Position numbers and translations under genes: made by a program
Part shown: positions 53,947-61,563 of the stretch, piece after piece
How the letters are laid out: each line of letters starts with the position of its first letter
Position numbering within the stretch: the first letter of the stretch is position 1
The notes under the pieces: generated by a model
Seen by the model: the letters and a program-made list of their open reading frames with translations, nothing else
What the model was told of the DNA's origin: nothing
The model's database searches: none
Origin: Oscillospiraceae bacterium
GTDB lineage: Bacteria; Bacillota; Clostridia; Oscillospirales; Ruminococcaceae
NCBI GenBank assembly: GCA_900768125.1
Contig: CAAGBS010000051.1
Coordinates: forward strand, 43,126-107,125
Direction: 5' to 3'
DNA length: 64,000 bases

Positions 53947-53951
53947 CATGG

Positions 53952-53969
53952 TAATGAAAAAATTCATTA
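53952..53969 (+). promoter_or_regulatory. Palindrome at the predicted +1 of the injection-system operon
   Basis: TAATGAA-AAAA-TTCATTA, a perfect seven-base inverted repeat five bases after the -10 box, so over the expected start site. It is a good repressor-site candidate. LytTR proteins usually bind direct repeats, so another regulator is possible. Confidence 0.55.
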
Positions 53970-54044
53970 TGGTTGATTGGTGAGTATGAATATACGCTTA
54001 ATAGCAGTTTAAATTCAGCTTAAAAGCATTTCTGAGGTGGATAA

Positions 54045-55220
54045 ATGCTTGGAACATCGTATTTTGTCAAAAGGACTAAAAAGACGTCTTCCGCATTACA
54101 TACCCCGAAATATGCCCGCAGGCTGAAGAGACCGGAATCAGTTTCCAGCGCCGGGAGCGTCCTCAAAAACGCCGACCCGGTCTACATGCTGATGAACAGC
54201 TTTTCGAAGCAGTTTGACGCAGTTGGAAAGGAGCGAGCCATGCAGATGTCGGAGGAATCTCCGGTTAAGCAGGGTGGTCCGGTGCGGGGAAAAAATGAGC
54301 AGTCCCGGGGCGAAAAACGAGGACTGCATGATTATCCCGGGTATTCACACTCGGATAAAGAAATTGACCGCGGCGATTTTTACGACAGGTTCTCGTCGTA
54401 TGCATTCCGCGGCGGAAAGCTTGCGAACGCCGTCATGGCGGGTCAGGGAAAACAAATGTTCACCATATGCCTTTCCAGGGCTCTCGGACGCAGTTTCCAG
54501 GGAGAGGAACGGCAGAAAACGCTGCTGGGAGAGTCCTCGGTCGGCATGCAGGTGGAAAATTCCTCCGCGCAAGTAAGATTCAACCATGACGCGAGGACGG
54601 CTGTTGGAATAGTCACGGACTCTATCCGTGGCAGCACAAGGCTGCTTGAATTATTCAAAAAGCTGGCTTCCGGCAGCGGCGAAAAGACCGAAACTCCGCT
54701 GGAGTTTCGCAAAATCGGGACTCTGCGGGAAGCAATGTCGTTCCTGGATATCAGCCGCGATAAGGAGATGATAGCCTCCTGCCGCAAACGGCTGAAAGAA
54801 CTGGAGCGCGACAACTCCGCCGAGGGAGCGAGTACCGCTAGGCTGCTGAAATCCGCGCTGGTGAAGCAGACTGCCGTTCTGCAGCGCAAGGAAGCCGAGC
54901 AGCGGCGGTTCCTGACGAAACTGAACGAAATTCACAGCAACGTCCGCGACGCTGAGAAGCTTTTCAGTTCCGATGGATTCGCCGAGCAGGCTCTGCAGGA
55001 AGCGGAGCGGCTCTCCGAGGATATCCCTCCGGACGACGGCAGGAGACGCGGTGCAGCAGCTGAAACAGCCTCCGCAGTCGCAGATTTCATCGCAGGACTG
55101 AGGGGTGAAGCCGATGGAACAGCTGACCGGTTCCACACGGAGCAAGGATCAGCAGAGGTCGAAAAATCAGGCTCCGGATATAGTCCGGACCCGCAAAAGG
55201 GAACAGACGACCGCGGCTGA
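54045..55220 (+). CDS. First protein of the injection-system operon, unknown
   Basis: I do not recognise this 391-residue protein. It starts MLGTSYFVKRTKKTSSALHT, is strongly basic for 45 residues, then mixed. Residues about 130-240 contain GKQMFTICLSRALGRSF and AVGIVTDSIRGSTRLLELF; residues about 240-345 are charged helices (KRLKELERD, QRKEAEQRRFLTKLNEIH) likely to form a coiled coil; the tail is Gly/Ser/Asp-rich. There is no signal peptide or membrane segment. Its first place in the operon and the coiled coil would fit a tail-fibre, tape-measure-like or effector-type component. TGAGGTGGATAA precedes the ATG. The 3' end overlaps the next gene by about 107 bases in a different frame. Confidence 0.7.
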   Translation: MLGTSYFVKRTKKTSSALHTPKYARRLKRPESVSSAGSVLKNADPVYMLMNSFSKQFDAVGKERAMQMSEESPVKQGGPVRGKNEQSRGEKRGLHDYPGYSHSDKEIDRGDFYDRFSSYAFRGGKLANAVMAGQGKQMFTICLSRALGRSFQGEERQKTLLGESSVGMQVENSSAQVRFNHDARTAVGIVTDSIRGSTRLLELFKKLASGSGEKTETPLEFRKIGTLREAMSFLDISRDKEMIASCRKRLKELERDNSAEGASTARLLKSALVKQTAVLQRKEAEQRRFLTKLNEIHSNVRDAEKLFSSDGFAEQALQEAERLSEDIPPDDGRRRGAAAETASAVADFIAGLRGEADGTADRFHTEQGSAEVEKSGSGYSPDPQKGTDDRG

Positions 55221-55470
55221 AAACGCAGTAAGGAAAGCGTTCAGCGGGAAATACCCCGGCGTTCCGGGGAAATATCTGATGGCGGGCGGGAATCAGTTCC
55301 TGCTGGGACTTATCCCGAATGAGCCGCAGAGTGTTCCTCCGTCCGAACTGAGTTTCGCGGATAATTCACCTGGAAATGACTTCGCTCCCTATGAACCGCC
55401 GGATAACCAGCCGATCCCCGGTCATACCGGGCAGCTGGTGAATATAACAGACGTTTCGTCTATAAGATAG
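55114..55470 (+). CDS. Second unknown protein of the injection-system operon
   Basis: A 118-residue protein I do not recognise. It begins with a polar basic stretch (TGSTRSKDQQRSKNQ), has a short hydrophobic, glycine-rich middle (KYPGVPGKYLMAGGNQFLLG, about 50-70) and a Pro/Asp-rich tail. It begins about 107 bases inside the end of the preceding gene, with GAGGGGTGAAGCC as ribosome site, an unusually long overlap. ATG 55114 preferred over GTG 55105. Thirteen bases separate it from the YbjN-like gene. Confidence 0.6.
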   Translation: MEQLTGSTRSKDQQRSKNQAPDIVRTRKREQTTAAENAVRKAFSGKYPGVPGKYLMAGGNQFLLGLIPNEPQSVPPSELSFADNSPGNDFAPYEPPDNQPIPGHTGQLVNITDVSSIR

Positions 55471-55483
55471 TTGGAGGAGCGAG

Positions 55484-55873
55484 ATGGACAATTCCGCGAT
55501 AGTCAGAAGCGAGCTGCTTCTCCGCGGTCTTGATTTCATTGAGGAATCGGGCGCGTTTCAATTCACGATGAAAAGCGGCGGGAAGATATGGCGTTCGCTG
55601 ATATCGGTCGGCGATGAGGATATAGTCTGCTGCGCGCAGTTTCCGTGGAACGCGGCGAAAAGCGCCCTGGAAACGCTCGACAGCCTGAACCGCGAAGTAA
55701 GGCTGGGGTGCTTTTTCCTGAAAGACGGGCACGTGTTGTACCGCTGCGGAACTGTAATATCCGACCCTTTTGCTATAGGCGAAAATGCGATATCGCTCGT
55801 TCGGTTGAATTGCGGCGTAGTCTGCCGTTACTGGGAGCGGGTGATGTGCTGCGGAGGTAGCAATGAGCTTTGA
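55484..55873 (+). CDS. YbjN-like protein, putative chaperone
   Basis: A 129-residue protein with the alternating strand/helix layout of YbjN and type III secretion chaperone-like folds: LLLRGLDFIEESGAFQFTMK, then LGCFFLKDGHVLYRCGTVI. In secretion systems such small proteins hold effectors or assembly parts. Here it overlaps the AAA+ ATPase gene by 11 bases, so the two are translated together. The family assignment rests on pattern, not a search. TTGGAGGAGCGAG precedes the ATG. Confidence 0.6.
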   Translation: MDNSAIVRSELLLRGLDFIEESGAFQFTMKSGGKIWRSLISVGDEDIVCCAQFPWNAAKSALETLDSLNREVRLGCFFLKDGHVLYRCGTVISDPFAIGENAISLVRLNCGVVCRYWERVMCCGGSNEL

Positions 55874-58019
55874 CTATTCGGCAGCGGGGAAGCGCTTTGA
55901 GTCACAGAACGAACTTCTGGACTGCTTTGCGGATATCCTCGACATTCACATATATTATTTTTATAAATATCACCTCTGGGTAAGCCCTGATAACAACATT
56001 CAGGGAATGCTGGGAGTGGTAGTCACCCGCGAGGAGTTCGAAAAGGGGCTGCTTCGCGCTTCCGATAACACGGCGTGGGAGCGGCTGGAAAGCACCGAGA
56101 CCGATGAGCTTGAAATGCTCCGCGAGTACTTTTTCAGTCGTGTCATGGCTACTCCGGATGACTGCGGATTTCCGCTGTTCGGCGTCGAAAACGCCTTCAG
56201 GACTGACAGATTCAGATTTCTGACGGTGCTGACATTGCTATGCTGCGATATCAATCGGCGGTATGAAAAGCTTTTTGCTTACTTGCAGGACGATATTACA
56301 AAAAAGTCTCCGACCGCCGATACGATGATACGTCTTTGGGCTGACCCTGGGGAGCGAATTTCGGAGTACTACAGCTATTTCTCCGCGCAGGACGTGATGA
56401 TGAAGTACCTTTGCGAGCCTGGGGAGGGGAATCTCTGCAGCCGCCAGCTGCAGCTTTGCGAGCCGATAGTCCGGTACCTTACCGGCGGGGCGTGCAGTCT
56501 GGAAAAATTCAGCCGCCGGGACGAACCGGGAGAACTTTACATAATGGCTGACATAGCTGAACAGGCACAGCGTGCGGTCTTGAGGTCGTATAACGGCGCG
56601 GCTGCGGTGATTTGCCTTTGCGGCAGGCGCGGCAGCGGCAGGAAATTCCTGATAAAGCACTGCGCGCGTATGTGCGGCGAAGACGTTGTGTTTCTCCCGG
56701 CTTCCGAGATCGCGGGCGCTGAGAGCGCTTCCGGAGTATTCCGGCGTGCTGTCTGCGAGTCCGCGCCAAGGGGAGCGGCGCTGTGTATAACCGATTTCGA
56801 ACTGCTTCTCGAAGAAGAAAACCGTGCGAAGCTGGCGGAAATTTCAGCGGAGCTTTCAGACAGCGGGAAATTCTTCGGAACGCATATATACGTCACTACC
56901 GACAAGCGCTGGCAGACCAGCACCCCGACAGGAGACACGATACTTATTACCCTTGAAATACCTGATACGGACGAAGACCAGCGGCTTATCCTGTGGAAGC
57001 ACGCGCTGTCCGGTCTGAATCTTTCCGAGGACATCGATCCGTCTGAGATGGCGGCGAAGTTCCGTTTCACGCCTGGGCAGATAGCCGGAGCGGCAGCCCG
57101 CGCGGCGGAACTTTCGGCAGGTGGAACAGTCTCCGCAGAGTTATTGCACGAGTGCTGCTACGCGCAGGTAGTCGTTGGGCTGAATACGCTTGCATCGCCG
57201 ATAAAACCCGCTTATTCCTGGGAAGACCTGGTGCTTCCGCCGGCTGAGATACAGCTGCTGAAAAACGCGCTGACCCACGTTAAGTACCGCCACAAGGTGT
57301 ACACAGAGTGGGGATTCTCGAAAAAAGCGGCATACGGCAGAGGGCTTTCGATTCTGTTTTCCGGTCCTCCGGGAACGGGAAAGACTATGGCGGCGCAGGT
57401 CATCACGAACCAGCTTCATATGAAGCTGTTCAAGGTGCAGCTTTCGCAGGTGATAAGCAAATACATCGGCGAGACTGAAAAGAATCTCCGGCGCGTATTC
57501 AGCGAGGCGAAGGAAGCCAACTGCGTGCTGTTCTTCGACGAGACAGACGCGCTTTTCGGGAAGCGCTCCGAGGTCAAGGATTCACACGACCGCCACGCGA
57601 ACATTGAGACCGCGTATCTTCTCCAGCAGATGGAAGAGTACGACGGCGTTGTGCTGATGGCGACCAACCTGCTTCAAAATATTGATGAAGCGTTCATGCG
57701 AAGAATCAGCTTTGTCATCGCGTTTCCTTTTCCGGACGTCCCGACAAGGAAACTGCTGTGGAAGAAAATGCTTGACGCAAAGGCTCCCACCGAGAATATC
57801 GACTGGGATTTCCTTGCGGATAACTTCAAGATGGCGGGTGGAAACATCAAAAACTGCATAATCCACGCTGCGTTTCTTGCAGCGTCGGAGGGAAAGCCGA
57901 TAGGAATGCGGCACCTGCTGACCGGTATAGTCAACGAGCAGCGCAAGAACAGCACAGTGGTGCTGCGGGACGACCTCAAGCAGTACGCCGACCTGGTTTT
58001 CGGCAATGACAACGGTTAG
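55863..58019 (+). CDS. AAA+ ATPase of a contractile injection system
   Basis: A 718-residue protein resembling the Afp15-type ATPase found in extracellular contractile injection systems. The N-terminal 230 residues are family-specific. A first, degenerate P-loop (CLCGRRGSGRK near 252) begins an inactive-looking AAA domain with CITDFELLLEEEN. The second AAA domain is canonical: Walker A FSGPPGTGKTMAAQV near 498, Walker B CVLFFDETDALFG near 555, arginine finger in FMRRISFVIAFPFP near 612. In Afp-type systems this ATPase helps assembly, not contraction. GCGGAGGTAGCA precedes the ATG. Confidence 0.88.
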   Translation: MSFDYSAAGKRFESQNELLDCFADILDIHIYYFYKYHLWVSPDNNIQGMLGVVVTREEFEKGLLRASDNTAWERLESTETDELEMLREYFFSRVMATPDDCGFPLFGVENAFRTDRFRFLTVLTLLCCDINRRYEKLFAYLQDDITKKSPTADTMIRLWADPGERISEYYSYFSAQDVMMKYLCEPGEGNLCSRQLQLCEPIVRYLTGGACSLEKFSRRDEPGELYIMADIAEQAQRAVLRSYNGAAAVICLCGRRGSGRKFLIKHCARMCGEDVVFLPASEIAGAESASGVFRRAVCESAPRGAALCITDFELLLEEENRAKLAEISAELSDSGKFFGTHIYVTTDKRWQTSTPTGDTILITLEIPDTDEDQRLILWKHALSGLNLSEDIDPSEMAAKFRFTPGQIAGAAARAAELSAGGTVSAELLHECCYAQVVVGLNTLASPIKPAYSWEDLVLPPAEIQLLKNALTHVKYRHKVYTEWGFSKKAAYGRGLSILFSGPPGTGKTMAAQVITNQLHMKLFKVQLSQVISKYIGETEKNLRRVFSEAKEANCVLFFDETDALFGKRSEVKDSHDRHANIETAYLLQQMEEYDGVVLMATNLLQNIDEAFMRRISFVIAFPFPDVPTRKLLWKKMLDAKAPTENIDWDFLADNFKMAGGNIKNCIIHAAFLAASEGKPIGMRHLLTGIVNEQRKNSTVVLRDDLKQYADLVFGNDNG

Positions 58020-58144
58020 TTTATCCGACAGGATCTACTATATTACGAAGAACTGCTGTCCGCAGGACTTCAAAAATTTTTTTGAGAGGAGGCACTGATC
58101 TTCTTGCAGCCCGCGAACGCTGGAATGGAGATCAGAAACAAGTT
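58020..58144 (+). other. Gap between ATPase and sheath genes
   Basis: A gap of 125 bases with no convincing gene. It contains GAGAGGAGG at about 58084, a strong ribosome-site-like sequence that is not at the right distance from the sheath ATG (58145), and a GGAG nearer at about 58129. No clear terminator is present, so transcription probably continues. Confidence 0.4.
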
Positions 58145-59920
58145 ATGCCAGAGTATTTATCCCCGGGTGTTTATGTTGAGGAATACGAGTCGGGCGCAGT
58201 TCCGATGGAAGGCGTCGGCACAAGCACGGCAGGCTTCGTAGGTCTTGCAGAGAAAGGCGATGTTATCGGAAAGCCGCAGCTTGTAACAAGCTTCAGCGAT
58301 TATGTACGCATTTTCGGCGGCTATCTTTCCGAGACGAAGTACGGCGACAAGCGCTATCTTCCGTACGCAGTGGAGCACTTCTTCATCAACGGCGGCTCCA
58401 GGGCGTTCGTTATGCGAGTTTGCCCCGCTGACGCAAAGTGCGCTTCCACCAAGAGCGAATCTATCCTGAGCTTCACCGCGAAGAATCCCGGCGAATGGGG
58501 CAACCGCGTCAAGGTGACTGTTTCCCCTGTTTCCCGCGTAAAGACACAGGTTTACGAGGTAGAGGGGAATAACGCTACGGTAAGAAGCGTTGACGGTTTC
58601 AACATCGGCGACGTCGTTGAGTTTGCAGACGGCAAGTCCTCTGTTTACAACAGGATAACCGCTATCGAGGAGAAGACTATCTCCTTTGAGAATCCCGTAA
58701 ACCCCTCCATAATCGACAAGAACCTTGTTCCCACAAAGTTCATCAAGTCCAGCGAGATAGACGTTTCCGTAAAGTACGGCGACGTCAAGGAAGACTATCT
58801 GTTCGTTTCACTGAACACCGAGTCCGCTGACTACATCTGCTCCAGAATGTCCAGAAGCGAGCTTGTCACCGTTGATGTAGCAGCTAAGGCACCTGCAAGA
58901 CCCGCTGCTCCCGAGACTAAGGACAAGGACAAGAAGGACGCAGCGCCCGCACCGGCGGCTTCCGGTATCGTTGCTCCGTTTGACGCAGTAGGCGGCAAGG
59001 GCGATGCTATGATCCTTCAGCTTACCGGCGGTACTGACGGCAATGCAGATGCAGTTGTCGCTTCCGACTATATCGGCAAGGACGGCGGCCCCGGCAGAAG
59101 AACCGGAATCCAGGCATTTATCGAGAACTCTGACGTAAGCATAATGTCAGTTCCCGGTATCACTATCCCCGAGGTGCAGATGTCCCTCATCGCGCACTGT
59201 GAGAATATGAAGAGCCGCTTTGCAGTTCTGGATATGCCGAAGGACAGAAAGAAGACCGATGAGCTTCTGGAGTACCGCGACATGTTCGATTCCAGCTACG
59301 CTGCATTCTATCACCCCTGGATACAGATCTTCGACCCGCTGTCCAAGAAGAACGTATTCGCTCCTCCCTCCGGTTCCGTACTGGGCGTTTACGCGCGCAC
59401 TGACAATACAGTCGGCGTACATAAAGCACCTGCAAACGAGGTGGTACGTTCCTGCACCGGGCTTGCAAGCAGCTATAACACAGCTGAGCAGGATCTGCTG
59501 AATCCTAAGGGCGTTAACCTTATCCGTTCATTCCCCGGCAGAGGTATCCGTATCTGGGGCGCGAGAACTGCTTCCTCCAACGCAACATGGAAGTATGTAA
59601 ACGTCCGCCGCCTGTTCATTTACCTTGAGGAATCTATCCGTGCAAACACCAACTGGGTAGTATTCGAGCCGAACACCGAAGCACTCTGGGGCAGAGTAAA
59701 GCGCACTGTCGAGATGTTCCTTGCAAGCACATGGAGAAGCGGCGCGCTTGCCGGCACATCGCCGTCCGAGGCGTTCTTTGTTGACATCGGCAGGAACACC
59801 ATGACCCAGGACGATATCGACAACGGCAGACTTATCTGCGTTATCGGCGTAGCGCCTGTGAAGCCCGCTGAGTTCGTGGTATTCAGAATAGGTCAGTACA
59901 CCAGCGAGAGCAACGGTTGA
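58145..59920 (+). CDS. Contractile sheath protein
   Basis: A 591-residue sheath protein of the phage tail-sheath family. It starts PEYLSPGVYVEEYESGAVP, with AVPMEGVGTSTAGFVGLAEKG, then EHFFINGGSRAFVMRV near 80-95, and ends with the conserved C-terminal domain: NTNWVVFEPNTEALWG near 502 and a final PAEFVVFRIGQ strand used for handshake contacts. In the middle, near residues 245-280, is a flexible Ala/Pro/Lys linker in place of an ordered insertion. Codon use is much more biased than in neighbouring genes, fitting a protein made in hundreds of copies per particle. The ATG at 58145 gives the usual sheath N terminus; longer in-frame starts do not. Confidence 0.93.
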   Translation: MPEYLSPGVYVEEYESGAVPMEGVGTSTAGFVGLAEKGDVIGKPQLVTSFSDYVRIFGGYLSETKYGDKRYLPYAVEHFFINGGSRAFVMRVCPADAKCASTKSESILSFTAKNPGEWGNRVKVTVSPVSRVKTQVYEVEGNNATVRSVDGFNIGDVVEFADGKSSVYNRITAIEEKTISFENPVNPSIIDKNLVPTKFIKSSEIDVSVKYGDVKEDYLFVSLNTESADYICSRMSRSELVTVDVAAKAPARPAAPETKDKDKKDAAPAPAASGIVAPFDAVGGKGDAMILQLTGGTDGNADAVVASDYIGKDGGPGRRTGIQAFIENSDVSIMSVPGITIPEVQMSLIAHCENMKSRFAVLDMPKDRKKTDELLEYRDMFDSSYAAFYHPWIQIFDPLSKKNVFAPPSGSVLGVYARTDNTVGVHKAPANEVVRSCTGLASSYNTAEQDLLNPKGVNLIRSFPGRGIRIWGARTASSNATWKYVNVRRLFIYLEESIRANTNWVVFEPNTEALWGRVKRTVEMFLASTWRSGALAGTSPSEAFFVDIGRNTMTQDDIDNGRLICVIGVAPVKPAEFVVFRIGQYTSESNG

Positions 59921-59946
59921 TTTTTGTAGGAAAGGAATGAGAGTAA

Positions 59947-60435
59947 ATGCCGGAAATTAGATATCCGTTCAAGAATTTCAGATACAAGGTGGAGTTCAAC
60001 GGCACCGAAGCCGCTGGCTTCAGCGAGGTATCTGGCGCAGATATCTCTGTTGACGTTATCGAATACAGAGAGGGCAACGAAGTCCGCACCACCCCGAGAA
60101 AGCTCGCAGGTCTCACAAAATACGGCAACATAACGCTGAAGTGGGGCGTAGTCGGCTCCATGGAGATGATGGAATGGCTGCACACCGTGGCCTCCGACAA
60201 CACCTCCGGTCCGACCGGTATCGAGCGCAAGACTATCACGATAAAGCTCCTTGACGACACCGGAGCAGAGGGTCCCAGCTGGGAGATAATCAACGCATGG
60301 CCCACGCATTACACCGCGCCTGACCTCAACGGTCTTGGCGGCGAAGTGGCTATCGAGACTCTTGAGATATGCCACGAGGGCGTTAACAGAATAGACGGCG
60401 GATCAATGGATTCCGCAACACCGTCTGAGAACTAA
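59947..60435 (+). CDS. Inner tube protein 1 (gp19/Afp1-like)
   Basis: A 162-residue tail-tube protein. It begins PEIRYPFKNFRYKVEFNG and has the family motif AAGFSEVSGADISVDVIEYREG near 20-40, then LAGLTKYGNITLKWG near 55-70 and a C-terminal ETLEICHEGVNR strand, typical of Afp1/Afp5 and T4 gp19-like hexameric rings. GGAAAGGAATGAGAGTAA precedes the ATG. Twenty-six bases separate it from the sheath gene. Biased codon use as in the sheath. Confidence 0.92.
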   Translation: MPEIRYPFKNFRYKVEFNGTEAAGFSEVSGADISVDVIEYREGNEVRTTPRKLAGLTKYGNITLKWGVVGSMEMMEWLHTVASDNTSGPTGIERKTITIKLLDDTGAEGPSWEIINAWPTHYTAPDLNGLGGEVAIETLEICHEGVNRIDGGSMDSATPSEN

Positions 60436-60555
60436 AACCAAAACAGAACCGCCGTCGGTTCCCCGGCATGACCGCTGAGCCGATGGCGCTATCTGGTTTT
60501 TTCGGGTAATACATGATTTGTAAGAAATGATAAAACTTTCAGGTCGGAGGAAAGA
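60436..60555 (+). other. Gap after tube protein 1 with a weak terminator-like element
   Basis: The 120 bases contain AACCG/CGGTT pairs and an imperfect helix ending in CTGGTTTTTT near 60500. It could reduce read-through so that sheath and tube are made in excess over the next genes. GGAGGAAAGA for the next ATG lies at its end. Confidence 0.4.
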
Positions 60556-60921
60556 ATGAGCTTTCAGACTGAATTTGAATTTGAACTCCCCAGAGGGTAT
60601 GTTGACCAGAACGGCGAAGTGCACAAGCGCGGCGTGATGAGACTGGCGACTGCCGCTGATGAAATAATGCCGCTGAGAGACCCGCGCGTTCAGCAGAACC
60701 CGGGCTATCTGACGGTGATACTGCTCTCCCGCGTTGTGACTAAGCTGGGTACACTTCAGGCAATCAATAACCGGGTCATCGAGAATCTGTTTACCATAGA
60801 TATGGCTTATCTGCAGGATCTTTACCAGCGGATAAATATGCAGGAAGTTCCGACATACAAGGTCATATGTCCGCACTGTAACAAGGAATTTGACCTCCCG
60901 CTCGATTTTTTAGAAAAGTAG
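60556..60921 (+). CDS. Tail-assembly-like zinc-ribbon protein, frame-0 product
   Basis: A 121-residue protein with an N-terminal TEFEFELPRGYVDQNGEVHK, a region LATAADEIMPLRDPRVQ typical of phage tail-assembly and base-plate-associated proteins, and a terminal CPHC ribbon half (YKVICPHCNKEFDLPLDF). It has the place and size of phage G-type tail chaperones, between tube genes. The frame-0 stop TAG (60919) follows a slippery T TTT TTA; with a -1 shift the chain continues into the DUF6760-like segment for a 184-residue product. GGTCGGAGGAAAGA precedes the ATG. Confidence 0.85.
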   Translation: MSFQTEFEFELPRGYVDQNGEVHKRGVMRLATAADEIMPLRDPRVQQNPGYLTVILLSRVVTKLGTLQAINNRVIENLFTIDMAYLQDLYQRINMQEVPTYKVICPHCNKEFDLPLDFLEK

Positions 60922-60952
60922 AGCTGTCATTATATCCCGAAGACAAGCTCTA
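60906..60952 (+). promoter_or_regulatory. Predicted -1 programmed ribosomal frameshift signal
   Basis: Slippery heptamer T TTT TTA at 60906-60912, in the correct phase of the upstream gene (codons GAT TTT TTA). A 6-base spacer (60913-60918) is followed by a stem: TAGAGCTGTC (60919-60928) pairs with GAC (60942-60944) and AGCTCTA (60946-60952), one bulged A. These are the three parts of classic -1 signals. The frame-0 stop codon is at the start of the stem. Confidence 0.8.
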
Positions 60953-61109
60953 TGAAGAAATGACGTTTCTGGGATATTATCTCCACTGGGGACATGATGA
61001 GCTGATGGAACTGGAACACCGTGAGCGCCGCAGATGGTGCAGCGAAGTTTCTCAGATAAACAAGAAGCTCAGCGGCCAGAAGGAGAAAAAGAACCTTTTT
61101 GAGAAGTAA
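60912..61109 (+). CDS. DUF6760-like segment in the -1 frame
   Basis: A 65-residue stretch RKVELSLYPEDKLYEEMTF followed by LGYYLHWGHDELMELEHRER and a basic tail, matching my memory of the small DUF6760 proteins of extracellular contractile injection systems (YPxDxLYEE, HW, HRERRRW). Homology starts upstream of the first ATG (60960), and the frame contains no ATG, GTG or TTG between the preceding in-frame stop (60891) and 60960; only CTG 60924 could start. It is therefore best explained as the C-terminal extension of the gene at 60556 made by frameshifting. An independent start at ATG 60960 would give only 49 residues and cut the conserved part. Confidence 0.78.
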   Translation, partial: RKVELSLYPEDKLYEEMTFLGYYLHWGHDELMELEHRERRRWCSEVSQINKKLSGQKEKKNLFEK

Positions 61110-61122
61110 GGGGGGGCGGCTC

Positions 61123-61545
61123 ATGGAAAGCACACACACCGGCGGTAATTTCAAGGTGCTGATAGCGCCCATCGAGCTGACCGGAAATTTCTCGTCAGTG
61201 TCCGGGCTGGACGCAGAACTGGAGTATGAGGAGTATATCGAGGGCGGCACTTTCCGTCCGGTGTATCTTCCGAAAGGACTGCGCTACAGCCGGATAGTGC
61301 TTCAGCGCGGGACAGCAACAATGGAGCCGCTGTCGCTGTGGTTCGATACCGTGCGCACCGGAGTGCACATCAGATATCCTATGATAATTACAATGATGGA
61401 CAATTCGGGTAAGCCCGTGAAGATATGGACGGTGCTTGATTCCATGCCGGTCAGGGTGGATTACGGCACGCTGGACGCGATGAGCGGCAGTATCGCGCTC
61501 ACGACTGTTGAGTTCGTTCATGGCGATGTGATAACTATAATGTAA
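61123..61545 (+). CDS. Inner tube protein 2 (Afp5-like)
   Basis: A 140-residue tube-like protein. It has SSVSGLDAELEYEEYIEGG near 28-46, LPKGLRYSRIVLQRG near 54-68 and IALTTVEFVHGDVITIM at the C terminus, a diverged version of the tube fold. In Afp-type systems such a second tube protein forms the ring joining tube and baseplate. AAGGGGGGGCGGCTC precedes the ATG at 61123. Eighteen bases separate it from the next gene. Confidence 0.88.
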   Translation: MESTHTGGNFKVLIAPIELTGNFSSVSGLDAELEYEEYIEGGTFRPVYLPKGLRYSRIVLQRGTATMEPLSLWFDTVRTGVHIRYPMIITMMDNSGKPVKIWTVLDSMPVRVDYGTLDAMSGSIALTTVEFVHGDVITIM

Positions 61546-61563
61546 AGCAAGGGGGTATGCTCA

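Noticed and set aside
60906..60921. Sequencing error or true frameshift mutation joining the two frames
   Set aside because: A six-T run invites indel errors, so this cannot be fully excluded, but the correct slippery phase, spacer and stem together make a functional -1 signal more likely.
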